A stretch of 64,000 nucleotides of DNA from Wolinella sp052170135. GTDB taxonomy: Bacteria > Campylobacterota > Campylobacteria > Campylobacterales > Helicobacteraceae. Below the pieces are notes generated by a model. That model did no database searches. It was given only the letters and a program-made list of their open reading frames with translations, and was not told where the DNA came from. The stretch spans positions 62,001 through 126,000 of the forward strand of contig JBQNBC010000001.1 of assembly GCA_052170135.1 (NCBI GenBank), in the 5' to 3' direction. A program made the position numbers and the translations under genes. This document shows, one piece after another, positions 1 to 8,180 of this stretch (its first letter is position 1; each line of letters starts with the position of its first letter).

Positions 1-1534
1 AATCGTACTTTGTATCAATCTCTAGCTGCGAGATAAACTCATTAAATCCTTCCACAAAACTCTTAACCTCATCATAGATTCCCTTATTATCGCGCGTAAC
101 CCTCAAAACAGATGGGGCGTCAGTATCCTTATGCACGGCGGTTAGCTCCAGATTTACGCCAGAAATTACGTCTCTAACTGAGTTTGTCGAGCGCGAGATT
201 GAGATTCCATTATATGAAAATTTAGAATCTTGTGCTTTTTGAATATTGTCAAGTTTTAACGTATTTGATTGAAATGCTGTATACGTCTGATGGCTACCTG
301 CATGTAATCCTAGTGATTTAATAGCCTTCTCGCTAGCTGCTTGCTCGGCACTCTTGTCAGCTCCCTTGATTGTTACCTGCACGTTACCACCATCATTTTT
401 ATTGATGATTAGCCGCCCATCTCTAACCTCTGCTCTATAATCGCTAGAGGCATTTATTGCATCTCGTACCGCTTCTGCATTTTGCACACTTGTATTATTA
501 GCAGATGTAAGCGTAGATAGATCCAGGTTGATATCCCCAATAGATAGTGTCCCACTTAGCTGTCCTCTAGCTACCGCGCCGCCTTCAATTGCATTTGAGC
601 TAGACTTTGATGTGATACTAAAGCCAAATTCAGTTGCCTTAGCTCCGCCAACACTGACAGCATGCCCACGCCTGTCATTGATTAACACCTGCTTGCCAAC
701 TGGTCCAGTACCTATGCTTATATCATCATCAAGTCCAGCAAAATCGGAATCGGCAGCAATAGCCTCTCTAATCGCCTTTTGTATTGCAGCTGCATTACTC
801 TGTGCATCAGAGCCTTTCTCGGTCTTTGGAATGGCAATGTCAAGTGTCTTGTCAACGCCATTTTTATCCTTTAGCGTAACAGTAAAGTCACCACTACCGT
901 TTGCCTCTATCTCGCCACCTCTCACATTTTTGCCAAGTAGCGTCGTGCCAAAATAAACCTTACTGTTTTCGCCTGTGTCTTTGGAGTTTATCATAAGCTG
1001 GAATGGCTTTGGTCCACCAGTTTTCATGACAATTCCCATTACCGCGCCATTGGTTGCATCAGTAATACTCTGTGCCACTTCACTAAGCGTCGAGCCAGCT
1101 TTGATATCAATAGAGTAATCTTTACCGCCGGCATTGAAGTTTAACTTGCTATTTGTAAGTGAAAATACAGAATCTCGAGATTCATAAGTCGTACCGACCT
1201 GATTTATATCACTAGCAGCAAGCTGATTTACACGCACAGATATATCCTGCACAGGCAGACCAGCACCAGCCGTCATGCTCACACCATTGCCAGAACTCGT
1301 AGTAGAGCGCGCTAGATATGTAGACGTATCAGCTAGCTTTTTAGCACTTGAATTTAACGTGCTAAGCAGTGTCGTTAGCTTTGTTAGACTTGTCTGCTTA
1401 TCTACATTTGTCTGCATTTTTTTAGTAAAAGGTTTTACGCGCGCATTATGCTCAGCATCTTTTAACTGCTGAAGCACATCGCTAGTTAGGACGTTACTCC
1501 CGATACCGAGCGCGGTGATAGTCCCCTGTGCCAT
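1..1534 (-). CDS. fliD: Flagellar filament cap / hook-associated protein 2 FliD (3' end cut off by the window)
   Basis: The frame reads from an ATG at 1534 down to the window edge without a stop, giving the first 511 residues. It opens with MAQGTITALGIGSNVLTSDV and continues with a helical N-terminal region and a Ser/Thr/Ala/Asn-rich body with FliD-like repeats (GVNLELTAVHKDTD near residue 470), as expected for the cap that folds flagellin at the filament tip. FliD proteins in this group are about 650-700 residues, so the C-terminal coiled coil lies outside. GGAG lies just upstream of the ATG. flaG lies 67 bases upstream on the same strand, the usual Helicobacter arrangement, so the two are probably co-transcribed. 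The family call rests on the N-terminus and the neighbours. Confidence 0.93.
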   Translation of the reverse strand, partial: MAQGTITALGIGSNVLTSDVLQQLKDAEHNARVKPFTKKMQTNVDKQTSLTKLTTLLSTLNSSAKKLADTSTYLARSTTSSGNGVSMTAGAGLPVQDISVRVNQLAASDINQVGTTYESRDSVFSLTNSKLNFNAGGKDYSIDIKAGSTLSEVAQSITDATNGAVMGIVMKTGGPKPFQLMINSKDTGENSKVYFGTTLLGKNVRGGEIEANGSGDFTVTLKDKNGVDKTLDIAIPKTEKGSDAQSNAAAIQKAIREAIAADSDFAGLDDDISIGTGPVGKQVLINDRRGHAVSVGGAKATEFGFSITSKSSSNAIEGGAVARGQLSGTLSIGDINLDLSTLTSANNTSVQNAEAVRDAINASSDYRAEVRDGRLIINKNDGGNVQVTIKGADKSAEQAASEKAIKSLGLHAGSHQTYTAFQSNTLKLDNIQKAQDSKFSYNGISISRSTNSVRDVISGVNLELTAVHKDTDAPSVLRVTRDNKGIYDEVKSFVEGFNEFISQLEIDTKYD

Positions 1535-1601
1535 AATATTCTCCTTCTAAAATCTAAAAACTTTCTCGATTCTTACAGCCGCTGAAAAGAATCGCAACCA
1601 A

Positions 1602-1976
1602 CTATCCCTTTTTGTCAAAAATAATCCCAACGATCTCGCGCATCTTTGCCATAAGCTCTATCGCCTCATCGCTTGGTATTTTCCGTATAAGCCTATCTGT
1701 GCTTCGCTCGCTAACAGTAACGTAAAGACTCTCAATATCATCACTAAAGCCAAACTTTACATCCATATTGAGCGGATTAAATTCCTTGTTTAGCTGCTCC
1801 GTAAGCTTCATTAAATCTTTCTTTAGATTCTCCACATTCTTCGTGTCTTGCTGCTCTTTAACCTCTTCTTGCATGCGCTGAGTGCTAGTTTGCGCAGTTT
1901 CTTCTGGCTTTGACACGGCAGATGGACTCTGCGTATTGGGCTGTATAGTAGCCTGATTCCTGATTGCTTCAATCAT
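1602..1976 (-). CDS. flaG: FlaG family protein
   Basis: A 124-residue protein with a low-complexity polar N-terminal half and a conserved C-terminal half containing KFGFSDDIESLYVTVSE and LIRKIPSDEAIELMAKMREI. This layout is typical of FlaG, a small protein that influences flagellar filament length. A GTG at 1979 and an ATG at 1976 are both in frame. The ATG is preferred because GGAG then sits six bases upstream, while it would be only three bases from the GTG. The gene lies between the EnvC-like gene and fliD on the same strand, as in other helicobacters. A possible sigma-28 minus-10 element lies upstream at 2029-2034. Confidence 0.9.
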   Translation of the reverse strand: MIEAIRNQATIQPNTQSPSAVSKPEETAQTSTQRMQEEVKEQQDTKNVENLKKDLMKLTEQLNKEFNPLNMDVKFGFSDDIESLYVTVSERSTDRLIRKIPSDEAIELMAKMREIVGIIFDKKG

Positions 1977-2028
1977 CACTAACTCCTTAAATTAAGTGAA
2001 TGAAATTTCAAGTTAAGCTCCACTCATA

Positions 2029-2034
2029 ATATCG
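2029..2034 (-). promoter_or_regulatory. Possible sigma-28 (FliA) -10 element for flaG-fliD
   Basis: On the minus strand the word CGATAT lies about 50 bases upstream of the flaG start. It matches the sigma-28 -10 core described for Campylobacterota flagellar genes. I see no convincing -35 at the usual distance, so this is a weak candidate supported mostly by the identity of the downstream genes. Confidence 0.3.
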
Positions 2035-2042
2035 ACATAAGA

Positions 2043-3275
2043 CTATTTTGCTGTAATTAATTCAAGTGGGTTTATATGACTATCTTTTTGCGTGACCTCA
2101 AACATCAGCTGAGTGTCGATTCTTCCAATTGTGTAACCTTTCTTGACTGAGATACCAGGCTTTATCGTCGGGGCAATTTTATCCAAGTGAGCATAAATCG
2201 TATGTAATCCATTTTTATGCTCGATAATCACCACCCGTTTTAGCACAGGCATCTCCTTAGCAAAAACTACGCGACCATCTAGAACACTCCGCACCTTTGT
2301 ATCGCTACTTAGTGCGCTAAAAATAACCGATTCATTAAAGACTTTCATCTTATACACAGGGTCAAAATACGGTCCAAATCTCCGCGCGATTTCATATTTT
2401 TCAAGTGGAGGAATAGTCTTTTCACCGACATATTTCACAGTGCGGACATTTTGATATGAGCTAGCCATCTGGCGCACGTTTAAGGATTCTCCACTTTTAC
2501 CATCTGCGGTAGCCTGCTTTTGAGATTCCTTGCGCCTTTGAGCCTCTTGTCGCTCCTTGTCCTCCTCTTCTTCTTTTGTGATATTGAGCTGTTTGAGTAG
2601 CTCTTTTAAGCTATCACGCTCCTGCACGACTAGCTTTAGCTCAGCATCATAGTTCTTCATCTCCTTATCAAGAGATGCGACATGCTCTTTTTGCTTTTTC
2701 CGCATCTCATCAAGTCGTGCACGCTTTTGATTCTCCGCGCTAATGAATTTTTTAATATTTACAATAGACCCTTTGATGGCTTCTGATTCTCTTAGTAGCC
2801 CAGCCTGCTTCACGCCTAGAGAATCTACCCTCTTTTTCATCTCGCTACTGAGAGTTTTAAACACCTCTTCAAAAATAAGCTCTTCAGCCGATTTTGGCTG
2901 GTGCTGATTTAAAACCATGACAAATGATACATCCTGTGCCACTGCTTCAAGAATCTGTCGCTCAATCTCCTTTTTATCACGCTCTATATCGCTTAGATTC
3001 TTCTCTAGGCGCAAAAGCTCCTTCTCTCTCTCTCGAAACTCTCCCTCATTTTTTGCAATATTCTCATTTGCTAGCGATATATCCTTGTCAAGAGCTACTA
3101 TTTTTTGATTTCGCTTATTGACTTCATCGCCGAGAGTTTCGAGTTTTTGGCTGATTTTACGCTCTTTTTGGATGTTGCTTTTTAGCTCACTGTTTTTCTC
3201 TTTTATCTGAGTATGTATCGATTCTCCATGACAAAAAGTAGCAAAAGCAAGCGTGCAAATCCAAATAAACCGCAA
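2043..3275 (-). CDS. EnvC-like murein hydrolase activator with degenerate M23/LytM domain
   Basis: A 410-residue exported protein. Residues 1-18 form a signal peptide (FIWICTLAFATFCHGES), residues 20 to about 245 are a long charged coiled coil, and a LytM/M23-type domain occupies about residues 290-405, with YAHLDK and GISVKKGYTIG recognisable. The zinc-binding HxH of active M23 peptidases is missing: the position reads TQLMFEV instead of the usual HLHFE. That pattern fits EnvC-type activators, which do not cut peptidoglycan but switch on amidases under control of FtsEX. The gene starts three bases after ftsX, which itself overlaps ftsE, so the trio is one unit. The family call is strong; the activator role is inferred from the missing ligands and the neighbours. 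Confidence 0.82.
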   Translation of the reverse strand: MRFIWICTLAFATFCHGESIHTQIKEKNSELKSNIQKERKISQKLETLGDEVNKRNQKIVALDKDISLANENIAKNEGEFREREKELLRLEKNLSDIERDKKEIERQILEAVAQDVSFVMVLNQHQPKSAEELIFEEVFKTLSSEMKKRVDSLGVKQAGLLRESEAIKGSIVNIKKFISAENQKRARLDEMRKKQKEHVASLDKEMKNYDAELKLVVQERDSLKELLKQLNITKEEEEDKERQEAQRRKESQKQATADGKSGESLNVRQMASSYQNVRTVKYVGEKTIPPLEKYEIARRFGPYFDPVYKMKVFNESVIFSALSSDTKVRSVLDGRVVFAKEMPVLKRVVIIEHKNGLHTIYAHLDKIAPTIKPGISVKKGYTIGRIDTQLMFEVTQKDSHINPLELITAK

Positions 3276-3277
3276 TC

Positions 3278-4084
3278 TTAGCTCCTCTTAAAAGCAATGA
3301 CAACAAATACTGATAACATCGAAATCCCAACACCACTGGCAAGCAACAGCAAAGAATCCTCGCGTAGTGTAAATATGGATGCATCAAGCCCCACATCTCC
3401 AAGCAGCGAAAGCACAGAAGAATCGCGACTAATATAAAAAACACCACCGCTAATAAACAGCGTAGCAATTAAAGAATCTATAAGCGCAAGACGAAAAAGC
3501 AGACCATTTCTCATCCACGATGGTGCACCAAAATAGCCCATAATCTCCATGCGTTCACTATGCTCAAATCGCCACAATTCAATCTGCTTAGACATAAGCA
3601 AAAGACTGATAACCGCGATTAAGGTAACGAAAATCACAACGCCACCTTTTAACAAAAGCAACAACTGATAAAGCTGATCATGAGACTTAGCAAACGATTC
3701 TACGCGCTCAACACCACTAAGCCGCTTTAACGATGCCTCAATAGCTCTAAGACGTGCACGATCCGGAAAGCGCGAAAGTGCTAGTGAATAAAACTTCGGT
3801 AGAGAATCTTGGAGTATAGATAGGTTCGCACTGCTTATATCGCGCTTTAGCTTCTCTAGCACGCCATCAGTGCTAATACGCACAAGCCCCTCCGCATCGC
3901 CCACTGCAAGCCTAACGTCATCGATAGAAAGCTCAGAGCGAGATGCGATTATGATCGAATATGACTTACCTAAATTCTGCTCATATCGCTTTATGGCGCG
4001 ATCTAAAAGAATGATGCTCTCAAGACTAAACAGAAGTGCCAAAAGTGGAATAATCAGCGATAGGTGGTGCTTAAGAGAGTTCAT
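3278..4084 (-). CDS. ftsX: Cell division ABC transporter permease-like protein FtsX
   Basis: A 268-residue membrane protein with an N-terminal transmembrane segment (LSLIIPLLALLFSLESIILL), an extracytoplasmic domain to about residue 145, and three further segments (VVIFVTLIAVISLLLM, LALIDSLIATLFISGGVF and a C-terminal one). This four-helix layout is typical of FtsX, which passes the ATPase signal of FtsE to periplasmic hydrolase activators. The start MNSLKHH at 4084 is chosen because GGAG precedes it by six bases; upstream in-frame ATGs exist at 4096 and 4129 but lie deep inside ftsE. The start overlaps the ftsE stop by 14 bases, implying translational coupling. The EnvC-like gene follows immediately. 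Confidence 0.9.
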   Translation of the reverse strand: MNSLKHHLSLIIPLLALLFSLESIILLDRAIKRYEQNLGKSYSIIIASRSELSIDDVRLAVGDAEGLVRISTDGVLEKLKRDISSANLSILQDSLPKFYSLALSRFPDRARLRAIEASLKRLSGVERVESFAKSHDQLYQLLLLLKGGVVIFVTLIAVISLLLMSKQIELWRFEHSERMEIMGYFGAPSWMRNGLLFRLALIDSLIATLFISGGVFYISRDSSVLSLLGDVGLDASIFTLREDSLLLLASGVGISMLSVFVVIAFKRS

Positions 4085-4739
4085 ATACCACTCCATCTTC
4101 GATATACAAGTGCCTATAAGGAATCTCAAGATGCGGAATACGATGCGTAACAGTAACCACGCTGATTCCTAGCTGCTCGTTTACGCCTTTTAGTAAATTC
4201 CATATTACATCGCTTGAGTAGTCATCTAGATTTCCCGTTGGCTCATCAGCAAGAATTAAAAGTGGATTATGTGAGAGCGCGCGTGCCATAGCGACCCTTT
4301 GCTGCTCGCCACCGCTTAGCTCTGGTGGATATTTTCCCGCTTTGTGCGATAGCTTAATATGCGCCAACAATCTCTCCACTTGTGCTATGCATACATCTTT
4401 AGAGAATCCATTAATAATCATCGGGAGCATCACATTTTTCTCAATATTCCACTCTTTTATCAATTTATAATCTTGAAAGACAATCCCCAAATGTCGTCGC
4501 AAAAAGTCGATTTTGCTACTCCGTGCCTCAAACATCTCAATTCCACAGACATTCAGACTGCCAGAATGAACACACAATGCGCCATAAAGCGACTTTAAAA
4601 GCGTGCTTTTTCCGCTTCCGCTTGGTCCACTAATAAACACAAAATCACGCGTGTCTATCTCGAAGTTTGCATTCTTTATAATGGATTCCTCTTTTTTATA
4701 GCCGAGATAAAGGCTTGATGCAGTGATTATTTTATTCAT
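4071..4739 (-). CDS. ftsE: Cell division ATP-binding protein FtsE
   Basis: A 222-residue ABC ATPase with every hallmark: Walker A GPSGSGKSTLL near residue 39, Q-loop VFQDYKLI, signature LSGGEQQRVAMARAL near residue 141, Walker B LLILADEPTGNLD and the switch histidine VTHRI. It would energise FtsX, and with the EnvC-like protein form the divisome switch that couples septation to cell-wall cleavage. Its ATG overlaps the trmB stop by four bases (ATGA) and its 3' end overlaps ftsX, so trmB-ftsE-ftsX-envC form a tightly coupled cluster. Confidence 0.95.
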   Translation of the reverse strand: MNKIITASSLYLGYKKEESIIKNANFEIDTRDFVFISGPSGSGKSTLLKSLYGALCVHSGSLNVCGIEMFEARSSKIDFLRRHLGIVFQDYKLIKEWNIEKNVMLPMIINGFSKDVCIAQVERLLAHIKLSHKAGKYPPELSGGEQQRVAMARALSHNPLLILADEPTGNLDDYSSDVIWNLLKGVNEQLGISVVTVTHRIPHLEIPYRHLYIEDGVVYELS

Positions 4740-5941
4740 GATAGCCAGCTTTCCAGGAGCTTGTGTGCACGATAGTTAGCAATTGTAGGAATTGGCGGCG
4801 AGCCAAAGTATCGTGCGCTAGATTCTTCTATGAAAATATACTTCTTCTCTGGATAGGCAAAATCCCCAAAGGAACATCGCACTGCTACTTTGCTACCATC
4901 ACTAGAGCGGTAAAATCGCTCTAAAGCCCCAAAATATCCATCTTTTACCTCACGGTGCTGAAGCATCTCTCCTAGCCTTAATGGCGCAAACGAAAAATCA
5001 TAATCTAAGATCCGCGTGCGCGATTCTTCATCGCTGTATATCAACAGGTCATAAATATTCTTATTTTGCCGCTGCCATCGCTCTTCATACTTGCTAAGAA
5101 CCTCGGCACTCATATTTTTCCTGACGCAAAATCGCACAGATTCTAGCTCAAGCGCTAGCTCCTTAGCATAGGTGAAATAATCTAGGCTATCGCTCCTTAG
5201 CTCTAAAATCCCGCCAACTGCAAGCGTACGCATAGCCTCACTCAAAAACTCTCTGCTAAAAACGCGACGACGAGGCTTGTCCTCCCATGGTACAGGGAAA
5301 TGGACAAAAAGTCGCTCAATTGAGTTTGACTCCATAAGCTCCAAAAACACGCGCGCATCATACGAAATCACAGTTACATTATTTAGATTCTCAAGTTCTA
5401 ATCGACGCAAAACCTGTTCAATCGAAGGGGTGTGAATCTCAAGTGCCAAAAAGTGCTTATCAGGATTGTTTTTTGCCTGAAAAAGCAAATGCCGCCCACT
5501 ACCAAAGCCTATTTCAACCCAAAACTTATACCCACATGCCCTATTGCTCTCGGTACAAGAATCCGCACTTGTTGTTCCATTTTTTATCCACTCTAAAAAC
5601 TCGCTAGGTGTCTTTAAAAATGGACTTATGCTTTTTTGACGCAAAGAATCTTCCTCGGCTAGATTGCTAGAAATCACATCTGCTTTGCACTCCACAGATA
5701 GCGCGCGTAAAGCAGATTTTATTATGCCAATTGGCGAGATTCTCGTTGATTTATCAAAGCGTACAAGCACATCATTATCACGCTCTTTAATCCTGATAAA
5801 AAACTCGCGCGTACCATGTTTTACGTGTAGTAAACGCTCGCCTTTTTGGCTTATATTCTCCATTATTTCACCAAAGACAAATTCACCGGCTTTAAATCCA
5901 CCCTCAGGAATCTCGATATTACGTGCAATAAAGTGGGGCAT
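4736..5941 (-). CDS. trmB: tRNA (guanine-N7-)-methyltransferase TrmB
   Basis: A 401-residue protein whose central part carries the TrmB SAM-binding motif VEIGFGSGRHLLFQA (about residues 142-156), followed by ALEIHTPS and the RLFVHFPVPWEDKPRRR segment that replaces the usual FPDPWxKKRH of TrmB. It methylates G46 of tRNA. The family is about 200-240 residues in most bacteria; the extra ~135 N-terminal residues and the C-terminal extension match the long form seen in Campylobacterota. The start is the ATG at 5941, whose A overlaps the stop of the upstream Fn3 gene. Confidence 0.9.
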   Translation of the reverse strand: MPHFIARNIEIPEGGFKAGEFVFGEIMENISQKGERLLHVKHGTREFFIRIKERDNDVLVRFDKSTRISPIGIIKSALRALSVECKADVISSNLAEEDSLRQKSISPFLKTPSEFLEWIKNGTTSADSCTESNRACGYKFWVEIGFGSGRHLLFQAKNNPDKHFLALEIHTPSIEQVLRRLELENLNNVTVISYDARVFLELMESNSIERLFVHFPVPWEDKPRRRVFSREFLSEAMRTLAVGGILELRSDSLDYFTYAKELALELESVRFCVRKNMSAEVLSKYEERWQRQNKNIYDLLIYSDEESRTRILDYDFSFAPLRLGEMLQHREVKDGYFGALERFYRSSDGSKVAVRCSFGDFAYPEKKYIFIEESSARYFGSPPIPTIANYRAHKLLESWLS

Positions 5942-7179
5942 CAGCGCGCCTCTTGTGGTAGTAGCAAAATAACCTCTTCGCTACGCTCCGATTCTAGTCC
6001 ATGGCGATCTATTGCACTCACTGAGTAGCGATATTTTTTTCCTGTGTTTATGTCCTGGTCATAGAAATTAACATCCTTAATCGAGACAAATTTCTCGCTT
6101 TTGGCAAAGACAAGACCATCGCGCTTATATACGACATACTCCACCGCCCTATCATCCATTGCCGCCCAACGGAGAATTACCTGTCCGTTTTCGATTCTTG
6201 CATACTCAATTACAGGAGTGGCGGGGGCTTTTAAAGTGGTGCCAAACACTGGAGAATCCTGCAATAAACTCTCTATCCCATCAACATCTATAGCACTTAT
6301 TTTGTAGTAATACTCTTTGCCATCACTATCAATCTCATCGACATAGCTCGTCGCGCCCTTTACCTCAGTATGACTATTGTAGTACCACTTTTCACGTGGA
6401 GCACGGTAGATTTTATAACTGACGACATCCTCTTGATAGCTCTTATCCCACGATAGTTCTATCTTTCTTGGGATATCTATACTAGCCACAATTCCAGAAA
6501 CAACAGGTGGTTTTGGTTTTGTTTTAGCATTTGCAACAACACTTGGCTCGCTGAGTGCGCCCTCATGCGTCCTAGCCATCACACGATAACGATACTCTAT
6601 GCCATCATCTAGCCCGGTATCTAAATACTCGACAAGCAACCTGCTATCAGTCTTGCCAATTGTTTTCCACTTGCCATTATCATCGCGCTCTATCACATAC
6701 CCTACCACCCTAGGATCACTATGTGGTCTCCATAGAATCTTTACCTTCCTTGGATAGCCCTCCATCGCCTGCACAAAATCAAGTGGAGCTAGCGATAGCG
6801 TACGCACCTCTACGCTTGAAGAATCGGGCGAAATTGCGCCTGTGGCTTTATTATATGTCACCATTTTATAAATATAGGTCGTATTTGCTTTTAGATTCCT
6901 ATCCACATGGTGCGCGCCAAATCTAGATTCAATCTTACCAACGCGTGAAAATACCTCGCTAGCACCAGATTCTTTACGATAGATATAGTAGCCATCAACG
7001 CGCGGGTCGTTTATTAGATTCCACTCAAAAGCTACAGAGCTGACATCTGATAAAGTGCGTATAGAAGCTACTTGCGGGAGATTGCTATCTACAAACTCCT
7101 TGCCTCTGAAATTCTGACTCATCGAGCAACCTGAAAGGAGCAAAACGCTCAGTAATAAACTCTGGACAAAGTGCCTCAT
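5941..7179 (-). CDS. Lipoprotein with fibronectin type III domains
   Basis: A 412-residue exported protein. The N-terminus MRHFVQSLLLSVLLLSGCS is a clear lipoprotein signal with Cys18 as the lipidation site. Four tandem Fn3-like repeats follow, each with the pattern W/F-x-I/L-x-x-DPRV-x-Y-x-I-x-R and a closing YRYSV/YRYRV strand (about residues 50-130, 135-220, 228-315 and 318-405). No catalytic motif is visible, so it is probably a surface or periplasmic adhesion or scaffolding protein. Its 5' end overlaps the 3' end of the rluD-like gene by 95 bases in a different frame. Homologues occur at this position, beside trmB and ftsE, in other helicobacters; their function is unknown to me. Confidence 0.82.
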   Translation of the reverse strand: MRHFVQSLLLSVLLLSGCSMSQNFRGKEFVDSNLPQVASIRTLSDVSSVAFEWNLINDPRVDGYYIYRKESGASEVFSRVGKIESRFGAHHVDRNLKANTTYIYKMVTYNKATGAISPDSSSVEVRTLSLAPLDFVQAMEGYPRKVKILWRPHSDPRVVGYVIERDDNGKWKTIGKTDSRLLVEYLDTGLDDGIEYRYRVMARTHEGALSEPSVVANAKTKPKPPVVSGIVASIDIPRKIELSWDKSYQEDVVSYKIYRAPREKWYYNSHTEVKGATSYVDEIDSDGKEYYYKISAIDVDGIESLLQDSPVFGTTLKAPATPVIEYARIENGQVILRWAAMDDRAVEYVVYKRDGLVFAKSEKFVSIKDVNFYDQDINTGKKYRYSVSAIDRHGLESERSEEVILLLPQEAR

Positions 7180-8086
7180 TTACTCGCTCCATTTGAAAAT
7201 TTTGTTCCAAATATCTTAACATATCTTTAAAAATCGGGGCTTGAAACAACATTAACTCGCCCGTGCGAGGATGTTTTAGATACAACAAATAGGCATGCAA
7301 AAAAATCCGCCCATCGCTCGCCCCTCGATATCCATATAACTCATCATGCAAAATATGTCGCCCAAAACTCTCTAAATGCGCGCGAATTTGATGTGTGCGT
7401 CCAGTGAAAAGCTTCGCTGCAATAAGCTCACACTTCTTACTCTCTACAAGCTTGCAAAAAGCACTCTTTGCATATCGTCCATGTGAGACTGCCGAGATTT
7501 TCAAGCGATTATAAGGGTTGCGCCCTAGCTTAGATTCGACTATTACATCATCTTTTAGTGGCAAATCCACTATAGCGATATAGTATCGCCCAATCTCTCG
7601 CCGCTCTAGTTGGAGACTTAGATTCTTGTGTGTATCATTATTTTTGGCCACGACAATAGCTCCGCTTGTCTCTTTGTCAAGCCGATGGACAATTCCGTGT
7701 CGCTCCTCGCCACTTAGTGTAGATAAGGAGATATTTTTAGACTTTAGCCAATCCACAAGCGTAGATTCTTTCACACTTGGTGCAGAATGCACAACTACAT
7801 TAGCTGGCTTATTTAATACCAAAATATCGCTATCCTCATAAAGAATCTCTACATCAAAATCAATCTCTAACATCGATTCTTCATGCAAAATCTCTGGAAT
7901 CTCGATGCAAATCTGCTCGCCACCTTTTAGTTTTATACCACCTTTTTTGGCTAGATTCCCATCTATTTTTACGCGACCTTTGGCTATTAGCACCTCGACT
8001 TGATTCCTGCTTTCATTAAGTAAGCTTGCAAGAATCAAATCAAGCCTAGAGGATTCTTTGTTATAAAATGTACGTGTGCTATTCAA
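7085..8086 (-). CDS. RluA/RluD-family pseudouridine synthase
   Basis: A 333-residue protein with an N-terminal S4 RNA-binding domain (residues 11-65, SRLDLILASLLNESR) and a pseudouridine synthase domain whose catalytic motif HRLDKETSG covers residues 134-142, with Asp137 as nucleophile. GRTHQIRAHL and ILHDELYGY further support the RluA/RluD family, which modifies 23S rRNA uridines. The last ~32 residues, after the usual domain end, overlap the signal-peptide coding part of the downstream Fn3 gene and look unlike the family, suggesting that an earlier stop was lost. The exact rRNA target cannot be told from sequence alone. Confidence 0.88.
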   Translation of the reverse strand: MNSTRTFYNKESSRLDLILASLLNESRNQVEVLIAKGRVKIDGNLAKKGGIKLKGGEQICIEIPEILHEESMLEIDFDVEILYEDSDILVLNKPANVVVHSAPSVKESTLVDWLKSKNISLSTLSGEERHGIVHRLDKETSGAIVVAKNNDTHKNLSLQLERREIGRYYIAIVDLPLKDDVIVESKLGRNPYNRLKISAVSHGRYAKSAFCKLVESKKCELIAAKLFTGRTHQIRAHLESFGRHILHDELYGYRGASDGRIFLHAYLLYLKHPRTGELMLFQAPIFKDMLRYLEQNFQMERVNEALCPEFITERFAPFRLLDESEFQRQGVCR

Positions 8087-8127
8087 AATATCGCCTCAAA
8101 AAATATGGTATTCATGGGGTTTTTGGC

Positions 8128-8133
8128 TAAAAT
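8128..8133 (+). promoter_or_regulatory. Candidate sigma-70 -10 element for rodA
   Basis: TAAAAT preceded by TTTTTGGC, the T-rich layout common in Helicobacter vegetative promoters. It would start transcription near 8140, about 40 bases before the rodA GTG. Confidence 0.5.
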
Positions 8134-8180
8134 CTACTCGAATCTTTCAAGATTCCTAGTCTGTATGTTTTGGAGTTTTC

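Noticed and set aside
528..956. A 142-codon open frame antisense to fliD
   Set aside because: It is a shadow of the fliD frame with no family features.
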